Below are positions 57,700 through 64,000 of a DNA stretch of 64,000 nt, one piece after another (position 1 is the stretch's first letter; each line of letters begins with the position of its first letter). Origin of the DNA: Anaeromyxobacter paludicola (lineage in GTDB: Bacteria > Myxococcota > Myxococcia > Myxococcales > Anaeromyxobacteraceae); the NCBI RefSeq assembly GCF_023169965.1, contig NZ_AP025592.1:2976001-3040000 (forward strand), in the 5' to 3' direction. The translations under genes and the position numbers were made by a program. The notes under the pieces are model-generated. The model did no database searches. It was not told the origin of the DNA and saw only the letters and a list, made by a program, of their open reading frames with translations.

Positions 57700-58188
57700 T
57701 CACAGGAGCCCCAGGATACGCCGGGCGACCGCCTCGGGCGCCTTTCCGTCCACCGCGACGGTGAGGTGGGCGCGGCGGTAGAGCGGCAAGCGGCGGCGCA
57801 GGAGCGGCTCCCAGCTCGCCGCGAGCGGCCGGTGGCCGGTGGCGCCGATGCGCCGGGCGGCCTCGGCCGCCGAGACATCGAGGAAGACCACGCGGCCGCG
57901 CCGGAGGAGGTGCTCGGCCGAGGCCTGCGCGCAGAAGGCGCCGCCGCCGAGGTCCACCACCAGCGGGCCCGCGAGCGAGGCCACCACCTGGCGCTCGAGG
58001 GCGCGGAAGGCGGGCTCGCCGTCCTCGGCGAAGATGCGGGCGATGGGCTTGCCGGCCCGGGCCTCGATCACCGCGTCGGTGCAGACGAAGCGGCGCCCGA
58101 GGAGGCGCGCGAGCTCCCGCCCCACGGTGGACTTGCCGGCGCCCATCATCCCGGCGAGGGCCAGCGTCTCAGCGGAGCCGAGCGGCAT
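57700..58188 (-). CDS. aroK: Shikimate kinase
   Basis: 162 residues. P-loop GMMGAGKST (13-21); shikimate-binding Asp in [25 protein letters not shown] with the Gly-rich loop; the lid Arg in ATGHRPL; and the C-terminal [11 protein letters not shown]. It phosphorylates shikimate with ATP. The start overlaps the aroC end by 20 bp, so translation is coupled. Confidence 0.96.
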   Translation of the reverse strand: MPLGSAETLALAGMMGAGKSTVGRELARLLGRRFVCTDAVIEARAGKPIARIFAEDGEPAFRALERQVVASLAGPLVVDLGGGAFCAQASAEHLLRRGRVVFLDVSAAEAARRIGATGHRPLAASWEPLLRRRLPLYRRAHLTVAVDGKAPEAVARRILGLL

Positions 58189-59314
58189 AGGCCTCGAGCG
58201 CGGCCGCCACGTCGCCCACGGTGTCGCCGCCGAACTTCTCGAGCAGCGCGTCGGCGAGCACCCAGGCCACCACCGCCTCGCCCACCACCGCCGCCGCCGG
58301 CACCGCGCAGACGTCGCTCCGCTCGTACTTCGCGGAGACCGGCTCGCGGGTGGCGATGTCCACCGAGGGGAGCGGGGTCATCATGGTCGGGATGGGCTTC
58401 ATGAAGCCGCGGACCACCACCGGGGCGCCGTTGGTGACGCCGCCCTCGAGCCCGCCGGCCCGGTTGGTCTCGCGGTAGAAGCCCTGCTCGGCGCCGTAGC
58501 GGATCGGGTCCTGGAAGCGGTCGCCGGGGAGGTCCACCCGCGTGCCCTCGCCGATCTCGGCGGCGCGGATGGCCTGGATGGCGCAGAGCGCGCCGGCGAG
58601 CCGGCCGTCGAGCCGCCGGTCCGGGTGGACGTAGCTGCCGAGCCCCGCCGGCAGCCCCTCGGCGTAGACCTCGAAGGCGCCGCCGATGGCGGAGCCGCGG
58701 GCCTTCTCGCGGTCGATGATGCCGCGCCAGAGCGCCGCCGCCGCCTCGTCGTCGGTGTGGACGTCGGAGGCCTCGATGGCGGCGCGCTGCGCGGCGGTGG
58801 GCGGGACGCCGCTGCGGCGCAGCTCCTCGCCGATGGCCACCACCCGCGAGCTCACGGTGACGCCGAAGCGGGCCAGGAGCTGGCGCGCCAGCGCGCCGAG
58901 CGCGACCACGGTGGCGGTGCCGCGGGCGCTGGCGCGCTCGAGCACGTCGCGGGCGTCGTCGAGCCCGTACTTCTGCACGCCGGCGAGGTCGGCGTGGCCC
59001 GGGCGCACCTGCGTGAACTTGCGCCCGCCGCGGGCGTAGGGGGAGACGAGCTCCTTCCAGTTCTCGTGGTCCTTGTTCCAGACCAGCAGCGCGATGGGCG
59101 AGCCGGTGGTGACGGCGCCGCGGATCCCGGAGAGGAACTGGGCCTCGTCGGTCTCGATCTTCATGCGGCCGCCGCGGCCGTAGCCCTTCTGGCGGCGGCG
59201 CAGGTCGCGGTTCACGGCGTCGAAGTCCACCGCGAGGCCGGCCGGGAAGCCCTCGGCGATGGCGCAGAGGGCGGGGCCGTGGGACTCGCCGGCGGTGAGG
59301 TAGCGCAGGGGCAT
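58169..59314 (-). CDS. aroC: Chorismate synthase
   Basis: 381 residues. [16 protein letters not shown], the FMN-contacting [56 protein letters not shown] and the C-terminal [32 protein letters not shown] are all family signatures. It makes chorismate from EPSP with reduced FMN. The ATG directly abuts the aroE stop (TAGATG), and the end overlaps aroK by 20 bp. Confidence 0.98.
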   Translation of the reverse strand: MPLRYLTAGESHGPALCAIAEGFPAGLAVDFDAVNRDLRRRQKGYGRGGRMKIETDEAQFLSGIRGAVTTGSPIALLVWNKDHENWKELVSPYARGGRKFTQVRPGHADLAGVQKYGLDDARDVLERASARGTATVVALGALARQLLARFGVTVSSRVVAIGEELRRSGVPPTAAQRAAIEASDVHTDDEAAAALWRGIIDREKARGSAIGGAFEVYAEGLPAGLGSYVHPDRRLDGRLAGALCAIQAIRAAEIGEGTRVDLPGDRFQDPIRYGAEQGFYRETNRAGGLEGGVTNGAPVVVRGFMKPIPTMMTPLPSVDIATREPVSAKYERSDVCAVPAAAVVGEAVVAWVLADALLEKFGGDTVGDVAAALEAYAARLR

Positions 59315-60154
59315 CTAGGGGGCTCCGTTCAGCGCCGCCCGCATCGCCGCTTCGGGCGCGGGGCGGCCGGTCCAGATCTCGAGGGCGAGGGCGCCCTGCC
59401 GGAGCAGCACCTCCTCGCCGCTCACGAAGGCGGCGCCCGCGTCCCGCGCCGCGCGGGCGAAGGGCGTGTCGCCGTAGACGAAGTCGAGCACCACCTGGCC
59501 GGAGCGCAGCGGCACCGGGCAGGTGGTCTTCTCGTGCAGGCCGATGGAGGTGCCGTTCACGACGGCGTCGAAGCTCTCCGAGTCGTGGCGGGCCTCGGCC
59601 CAGGGCAGGACGCTCACCGGCGCGCCCCCTCCCGTGCCGGCTCCCGCGGCAGGCGCGGGCGGCACCGCCGCGAGCTCGCGCGCCTTCTCCTCGCGGCGCG
59701 CCGCCACCGCGACCTCGAGCCCGAGCTGCCGCAGCGCCCAGAGCGCCGCCCGGGCCGCGCCGCCGGCCCCGAGGAGGAGCGCCCGCTGTCCCGGCTTCAC
59801 GCCGGCGCCGGCGAGGAGCGACACGCAGGCGGGGGCGTCGGTGTTGGCGGCCTCCCAGCCGGACGGGCCGCGCTTCAGGGTGTTGGCGGCGCCGACCGCG
59901 CGCGCCACCTCGTCGGCCGAGGCGGCGGCGGCGAGGGCGTCCTGCTTGTGCGGCACGGTGACGTTGAGCCCCTGGAACCCGAGCGCGAAGGCGCCGCGCA
60001 GCGCCTCCTCGATCCGGGCCGGCTCGGCCGGGAGCGCCACGTAGGCGGCGTCGAGGCCGAGCGCGGCGAAGGCGGCGTTCTGCATGGCGGGCGAGCGGCT
60101 GTGGGCCACCGGCCAGCCGACGACGCCGTAGAGGGTGGTGCGGCCGGAGATCAC
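59315..60154 (-). CDS. aroE: Shikimate dehydrogenase
   Basis: 279 residues. [21 protein letters not shown] is the shikimate-binding start, followed by [12 protein letters not shown] with the catalytic Lys, ANTDAPA, the NADP-binding [16 protein letters not shown] and [10 protein letters not shown]. It reduces 3-dehydroshikimate. The start is set at GTG 60154, which forms a GTGA overlap with the aroA stop and has GGAGG exactly six bases upstream. The longer start at GTG 60169 would place that ribosome site inside the gene. Confidence 0.96.
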   Translation of the reverse strand: MISGRTTLYGVVGWPVAHSRSPAMQNAAFAALGLDAAYVALPAEPARIEEALRGAFALGFQGLNVTVPHKQDALAAAASADEVARAVGAANTLKRGPSGWEAANTDAPACVSLLAGAGVKPGQRALLLGAGGAARAALWALRQLGLEVAVAARREEKARELAAVPPAPAAGAGTGGGAPVSVLPWAEARHDSESFDAVVNGTSIGLHEKTTCPVPLRSGQVVLDFVYGDTPFARAARDAGAAFVSGEEVLLRQGALALEIWTGRPAPEAAMRAALNGAP

Positions 60155-61443
60155 CTTTCGCCTCCGCACAGCCGGTCGAGCAGCTCGAAGAAGCCGGGGA
60201 AGCTGGTGCGCACGCAGCCGACGTCGTCGAGCGCCACCGCCTCGCCGCGGGTGAAGAGCTGGGCCACCGCCATGCTCATCGCGATCCGGTGGTCGAGCTT
60301 GGTCTCCACCGCCACCCCGGAGAGCGGCGTCGGCCCCTCGATGGCGCAGCCGTCGTCGAAGAGCTCGATCCGCGCGCCGGCCCGGTGGAGCAGCTCGCCC
60401 ATGGTGGCGAGCCGGTCCGACTCCTTCACCCGGAGCTCCTTCGCGTCCCGGATCACCGTCCGGCCGCGGGCCTGGGTGGCGAGGACCATCAGCACCGGCA
60501 GCTCGTCGATGAGCCGGGGCACGAGCGGGCCCGCGATCTCCGTCCCCGCGAGGGCGCCCCCCTCCACGGTCACGTCGGCGCGGGGCTCGCCGGCGCTCTC
60601 GCGCCCGTTCGCGAGGGTCACCCTGGCGCCCATGGCCCGCAGCACGTCGAGGAGCCCGGTGCGGGTGGGGTTCACGCCCATGCCGAGCGCGGTGACGCGC
60701 GAGCCCTCGAGGCCGGCGGCGGCGCAGAGGAAGAAGGCGGCGGAGGAGATGTCGCCGGGGACGTCCACCTCGCCGCCCGCGGGGCGGCCGGGGCGCACCG
60801 CGACGCGGGGGCCGTCGGCGCGGAGCGCGACGCCGCGGCCGGCCAGCATCCGCTCGGTGTGGTCGCGCGACGGGGCCGGCTCCTCGACCACCGTCTCGCC
60901 CTCGGCGAAGAGGCCGGCGAGGAGGAGCGCGCTCTTCACCTGCGCGCTCGCGACCGGGAGCACGTGGGTGGCGCCCCGGAGCCGGGCGCCCTTCACCACC
61001 ACCGGCGGGAGCCGGTCGCCGTCGCGGGCGGAGAGGTCGGCCCCCATGCGCCGGAGCGGGTCGAGCACGCGCCGCACCGGGCGGCGCCGCAGGGAGGCGT
61101 CGCCGGTGAGGACCGAGAGGCCGGGGACGGCGGCGAGCACGCCGCAGAGGAGGCGGAGGCTGGTGCCGGAGTTGCCGCAGTCGATCACGTCGGCCGGCTC
61201 GACGAGCGCGGCGGGGGGCTCCACCACGACCGCCGCGCCGTCGCGCGACACCCGCGCCCCGAGCGCCTCGACCGCCTTCCAGGTGGAGTGGACGTCCTCC
61301 GCCTCGAGCAGCCCGGTCACCCGCGAGGGCGAGGTGGCGAGGGCGCCGAAGAGGAGGGCGCGGTGCGAGATCGACTTGTCGCCCGGCACGGCGAAGCTGC
61401 CGCGGAGCGGTCCCTTGCGGCGGCAGACGAGCGGCGTTTTCAT
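60151..61443 (-). CDS. aroA: EPSP synthase (3-phosphoshikimate 1-carboxyvinyltransferase)
   Basis: 430 residues. [55 protein letters not shown] (a phosphoenolpyruvate-binding region), the [17 protein letters not shown] motif, [28 protein letters not shown] and [12 protein letters not shown] are all present. ATG 61443 is chosen because the upstream extension has no family similarity and includes the leader hairpin. It lies 144 bp after tyrA, the only sizeable gap inside the operon. Confidence 0.97.
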   Translation of the reverse strand: MKTPLVCRRKGPLRGSFAVPGDKSISHRALLFGALATSPSRVTGLLEAEDVHSTWKAVEALGARVSRDGAAVVVEPPAALVEPADVIDCGNSGTSLRLLCGVLAAVPGLSVLTGDASLRRRPVRRVLDPLRRMGADLSARDGDRLPPVVVKGARLRGATHVLPVASAQVKSALLLAGLFAEGETVVEEPAPSRDHTERMLAGRGVALRADGPRVAVRPGRPAGGEVDVPGDISSAAFFLCAAAGLEGSRVTALGMGVNPTRTGLLDVLRAMGARVTLANGRESAGEPRADVTVEGGALAGTEIAGPLVPRLIDELPVLMVLATQARGRTVIRDAKELRVKESDRLATMGELLHRAGARIELFDDGCAIEGPTPLSGVAVETKLDHRIAMSMAVAQLFTRGEAVALDDVGCVRTSFPGFFELLDRLCGGER

Positions 61444-61526
61444 GGCGGCACCCCGTTCACTCGATCTTCCCGGCGTCAGCACCGCCGCCATGAATCGAGA
61501 TCCGGCGCCTTCCGGCGCCTCTATCA

Positions 61527-61545
61527 GGGGGAGAGACTCTCCCCC
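61527..61545 (-). promoter_or_regulatory. Hairpin in the tyrA-aroA gap
   Basis: GGGGGAGA / TCTCCCCC pairs perfectly around a 3-base loop, about 85 bp before the aroA start. Two tandem TCCGGCGCCT copies (61501-61520) are next to it. It may attenuate or stabilise the message between tyrA and the downstream aro genes, or mark a processing point. No leader peptide rich in aromatic residues was found. Confidence 0.35.
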
Positions 61546-61587
61546 CGAACCCCCCATCCCGGGGCTCAATGCAGTTTCCCCGCACCA

Positions 61588-62433
61588 TCAGAACAGCTCC
61601 TCCCGGAAGGCGCGGGCCTCCTCGAGCGCGGCGCGGGCGCCGTCGGGCGAGGTGGCGATGTCGGCGAGGATGCGGGCGAGCCGCTCCTGGAGGCGGCGGG
61701 CCGTCTCGGGCAGGTGGGCGTTGCGGCGGGCCACCTCGCCCTGGATGTCGAAGGCGAAGCCGGCGAGGCGGGTCATCCCGTCGAGGCCGGGGCCGGCGAG
61801 CGCGGCGGCGAGCGGCCCCGCCTCCTTGACCGCGAGCGTGAGCGCGCAGGCGACCAGGTACGGCAGGTGCGAGACCATCGCCACCGCGGCGTCGTGCTCG
61901 GTGGCGGTGCAGCGGAGCACCTCCGCCCCGAGGCCGCGGTGGAGGGCCTCGACGCGGCCGAGCGCCTCCGGGGAGGCGTCGTCGGTGCAGAGCGCCACCG
62001 TGCCGCCCTGCCAGCGGTCGGCGCGGGAGCTGTCGAAGCCGCCGCGGCCGCCGAACATCGGGTGGCCGCCCACGAACTCCACGCCCGGCCGGACCTCGCG
62101 CCGCGCCGCCGCCAGCACCCGCTCCTTGGCGCCGCCCACGTCGGTGAGCACCGCGCCGTCGGGGAGGAGGCGCGACACCGGGCCGAGCAGCCCCTCGATG
62201 GCGGCGATGGGGGTGCAGAGCGCGACCAGATCGCACTCGGCGAGCGCCGGGCCGGCCTCGGCGAGCGCCAGGTCGGCGACGCCCTCGGCGAGGGCCCGGG
62301 CGCGGACGGACCCGTCGGGCTCGACCGCGACCACCCGCGCGCCGGGCGCGGCGGCCTTGAGGCCGCGGGCGAGGCACCCGCCCATGAGCCCCAGCCCGAC
62401 GACGCCGAGCGAGCGCGGGAAGGGCCCGGTCAC
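61588..62433 (-). CDS. tyrA: Prephenate dehydrogenase
   Basis: 281 residues. The NAD-binding start is VVGLGLMGGCLARGLK. CTPIAAIEGLLG, LTDVGGAKERVL and GGHPMFGGRGGFDSSR follow, and the catalytic His region is AMVSHLPYLVACAL. It oxidatively decarboxylates prephenate to 4-hydroxyphenylpyruvate for tyrosine. There is no ACT or mutase domain; the mutase is the separate aroH just upstream. The GTG start forms a GTGA overlap with aroH. Confidence 0.95.
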   Translation of the reverse strand: MTGPFPRSLGVVGLGLMGGCLARGLKAAAPGARVVAVEPDGSVRARALAEGVADLALAEAGPALAECDLVALCTPIAAIEGLLGPVSRLLPDGAVLTDVGGAKERVLAAARREVRPGVEFVGGHPMFGGRGGFDSSRADRWQGGTVALCTDDASPEALGRVEALHRGLGAEVLRCTATEHDAAVAMVSHLPYLVACALTLAVKEAGPLAAALAGPGLDGMTRLAGFAFDIQGEVARRNAHLPETARRLQERLARILADIATSPDGARAALEEARAFREELF

Positions 62434-62807
62434 GCCGGGGCTCCGGCGGGGCCGGTGAAGAGGTCGGGCCGGAGCGCCCGCGCGCCGCCCAGGTACACGT
62501 GGCGGACGCCGGCGCCGCTGCCGCCCTCGACGTGCAGCAGCACCCGCACCACGCGCGGCAGCGAGCCCGGTACCGGGATCTCCTGCGAGCAGATCATGGG
62601 CACCCGGGACCAGCCGCCCGCCTCGCGGGCGGCCCGGGCGGGGAAGTCGGCGTCGAGGTCGTGGGTCACGGTGAAGATCGCCCAGACGATCTCGTCCTGG
62701 GAGAGCCCGTTCTCCTCGTTGAGCGCGCGGCAGAGCTCGACCACGCCGTCGTAGATGGCCTCGACGGTGTTGGACGCGATCTGCGTGGCGCCGCGGATTC
62801 CGCGCAT
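62430..62807 (-). CDS. aroH: Chorismate mutase, AroH type
   Basis: 125 residues of the Bacillus-type trimeric chorismate mutase: MRGIRGATQI, NEENGLSQDEIVWAIFTVTHDLDADFPARAAR and VPMICSQEIPVPGSLPRVVRVLLHV. The Arg at the start (RGIRGAT), the Glu of SQEI and the Arg of PRVVRVL fit the known active site. It rearranges chorismate to prephenate and is the first gene of the operon. No ribosome site precedes ATG 62807, and the promoter lies so close that the message should be nearly leaderless. Confidence 0.96.
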   Translation of the reverse strand: MRGIRGATQIASNTVEAIYDGVVELCRALNEENGLSQDEIVWAIFTVTHDLDADFPARAAREAGGWSRVPMICSQEIPVPGSLPRVVRVLLHVEGGSGAGVRHVYLGGARALRPDLFTGPAGAPA

Positions 62808-62818
62808 GGGGGTCGGGC

Positions 62819-62847
62819 AGTATACCGGCGCGCGCGAACCGGGTCCA
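62819..62847 (-). promoter_or_regulatory. Promoter of the aroH-tyrA-aro operon
   Basis: TGGACC (62842-62847) as -35, a 17-base spacer and TATACT (62819-62824) as -10, an excellent match in a region of high GC. The predicted start is about 5 bases before the aroH ATG. Confidence 0.65.
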
Positions 62848-62880
62848 CGCGGGAGGGCGGCAGCACGAGTCAGGGAGGGG

Positions 62881-63066
62881 CCCCGCCGGATAGCGTGCAA
62901 GCGACGAGCGGAGCGAGGCGCGCAGCGCGCTCGGCTCCGGCGCAGCAGGGTGGGGCCCCGCCGGGCTTTGCCTGGCGGGGCGGGGCGCAGCCCCGTTTCA
63001 CCGGCCGGGGCAGCGCCCCTCCCCGCCGGATAGCGTGCAAGCGACGAGCGGAGCGAGGCGCGCAGC
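62881..63066. repeat. 46-bp direct repeat pair flanking a GC-rich segment
   Basis: Identical 46-bp sequences at 62881-62926 and 63021-63066 (each starting CCCCGCCGGATAGCGTGCAA and ending GCGAGGCGCGCAGC) enclose 94 bp that are themselves rich in short inverted GC repeats (GCCCCGCC...GGCGGGGCGGGGC). They lie between aroH and the HIT gene with no coding potential. It may be a small non-autonomous mobile or REP-like element, or the product of slippage. Confidence 0.8.
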
Positions 63067-63073
63067 CCCCTTT

Positions 63074-63418
63074 CTAACCAGGAGGCCAACCGAACGCGCG
63101 CCCGCCGAGCAGGTGCAGGTGGAGGTGGAACACCGTCTGGCCGGCGTCGCGGTTGCAGTTCATCACCGCCCGCCAGCCGCGCTCGGCGAGGCCGCGCTCC
63201 TTCGCGATCTTCGCCGCCACCCGGTGGAGCTTTCCCACGACGGCCTCGTCCTCGGGCGCGAGGTCGTTGAGGGTCGCGACGTGCTTGCGCGGGACCACGA
63301 CCACGTGCGTGGGCGCCTGCGGGTTGATGTCCTCGAAGGCGACCGTGTCGGGGTCCTCGTGGACCAGCTTCGCCGGGAGCTGCTTCGCCGCGATCTTGCA
63401 GAAGAGACAGTCGGACAT
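63074..63418 (-). CDS. HIT-family nucleotide hydrolase/transferase
   Basis: 114 residues. CLFCKIAAKQLPA with a CxxC-type zinc start, FEDINPQAPTHVVVVPRKHV, and the histidine triad VFHLHLHLLGGR. This is the bacterial Hint/HinT-like branch, which hydrolyses adenosine phosphoramidates. ATG 63418 is used in place of an upstream ATG at 63430 that adds four residues. It is in the same direction as dtd, 73 bp downstream of it. Confidence 0.93.
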   Translation of the reverse strand: MSDCLFCKIAAKQLPAKLVHEDPDTVAFEDINPQAPTHVVVVPRKHVATLNDLAPEDEAVVGKLHRVAAKIAKERGLAERGWRAVMNCNRDAGQTVFHLHLHLLGGRAFGWPPG

Positions 63419-63491
63419 GCGGCGGAGCATAACGCGGCGCCGGCGCGCCGGCGGGGCGCATCGGCGGCGCCCCGGCGCGGGCGGGGCCGGC

Positions 63492-63941
63492 CTAGAACAG
63501 CTTGCCCGAGTCGAGCAGGATCGTGACCGGGCCGTCGTTCACGAGCTCCACCTGCATCTCGGCGCGGAAGACGCCCTGCGCGACCGGCAGCCCCTTCTCG
63601 CGCAGGAGGGCGCAGACCCGCTCGTAGAGCCCGTTCGCCGCCTCGGGCTGCGCGGCGTCGCTGAAGCCGGGGCGGTTCCCCTTGCGCGCGTCGCCGAGCA
63701 GGGTGAACTGCGAGACCACCAGCAGCCCGCCGCCCACGTCGGCCACCGAGCGGTTCATCTTGCCGGCCTCGTCCTCGAAGATCCGCAGCGCGGCGAGCTT
63801 GTCGGCGACGAAGCGCGCGTCCTCCTCGAGGTCGCCGGCGGCGACGCCGAGGAGCACCAGCAGCCCCCGCTCGATCCGGCCCACCACCTCGCCCGCCACC
63901 CGCACTTCCGCCCGGGTCACCCGCTGGACGACGACGCGCAT
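63492..63941 (-). CDS. dtd: D-aminoacyl-tRNA deacylase
   Basis: 149 residues, full length. [44 protein letters not shown], the catalytic [10 protein letters not shown] and the cis-Gly-Pro motif NDGPVTI are all present. It removes D-amino acids or glycine mischarged on tRNA. No clear ribosome site precedes the ATG. The 59 bases from here to the window end hold nothing recognisable. Confidence 0.97.
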   Translation of the reverse strand: MRVVVQRVTRAEVRVAGEVVGRIERGLLVLLGVAAGDLEEDARFVADKLAALRIFEDEAGKMNRSVADVGGGLLVVSQFTLLGDARKGNRPGFSDAAQPEAANGLYERVCALLREKGLPVAQGVFRAEMQVELVNDGPVTILLDSGKLF

Positions 63942-64000
63942 GCGGTCTGGATGGCACGTCCGGGGGCGCGCGGCAACCGCGGCGCGGGGGGCCGCAGGCC

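Noticed and set aside
60155-60169. Upstream GTG 60169 as the aroE start
   Set aside because: GTG 60154 has GGAGG six bases upstream and a GTGA overlap with aroA. The extra five residues (MRRRK) contain no family similarity.

Overview
The window is very GC-rich, and most wobble positions are G or C. GTG starts and GTGA stop/start overlaps are common. It encodes multihaem c-type cytochromes, pyruvate and indolepyruvate ferredoxin oxidoreductases, hybrid histidine kinases and many lipoproteins. Together these suggest a respiratory myxobacterial-type deltaproteobacterium, most like Anaeromyxobacter; this is inferred from gene content, as no rRNA or marker tree is available. No tRNA, rRNA, CRISPR array, transposase or prophage was found, so this looks like ordinary chromosome.

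Layout. 1-5.7 kb: the CuA-binding end of an oxidase subunit II, then on the minus strand a secreted PepF-type peptidase, an Omp85-type barrel, an ACT-domain protein and phenylacetate-CoA ligase. 5.8-11 kb: three large polytopic GT-C-like membrane proteins; one overlaps iorB by a GTGA. 11-17 kb: iorA-iorB, with an IorA that lacks its usual C-terminal ferredoxin domain, and a complete pyruvate:ferredoxin oxidoreductase. 17.2-19 kb: a 13-haem lipoprotein cytochrome. 19-22.1 kb: proB-proA-rsfS. 22.2-28.9 kb: a soluble binding-protein/histidine-kinase hybrid, a zinc-less M16 homologue coupled to a PEGA protein, and a Lys/Ala-rich exported protein. 29-41 kb: long-form HflX, a PLP decarboxylase with ppnP, an EamA transporter, a hybrid kinase, an OPT transporter and small envelope proteins. 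41-46 kb: a second hybrid kinase, a FIST-like protein and a LarA racemase. 46.3-52.1 kb: a 1,922-residue multihaem cytochrome behind a palindrome-rich leader. 52-56 kb: a protein with a 66-bp tandem repeat, an FmdB protein, an RluA-type pseudouridine synthase and a glycosyltransferase. 56-62.8 kb: a compact aromatic amino acid operon, aroH-tyrA-aroA-aroE-aroC-aroK-aroB-aroQ-glycosyltransferase. 63-64 kb: a HIT protein and dtd.

How the genes fit together. paaK, the ACT protein, iorAB and nifJ form a CoA/ferredoxin-linked 2-oxoacid group; aryl-pyruvates from aromatic amino acids are the likely link between ior and paaK. The shikimate operon makes the same amino acids. The two large cytochromes are candidates for extracytoplasmic or extracellular electron transfer. 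A family of GC-rich palindromes occupies several intergenic gaps and also forms the 3' end of iorA, which may explain the missing ferredoxin domain. The most unusual items are the giant cytochrome with beta modules between its haem motifs, the truncated IorA, the soluble binding-protein kinase and the catalytically dead M16 protein.
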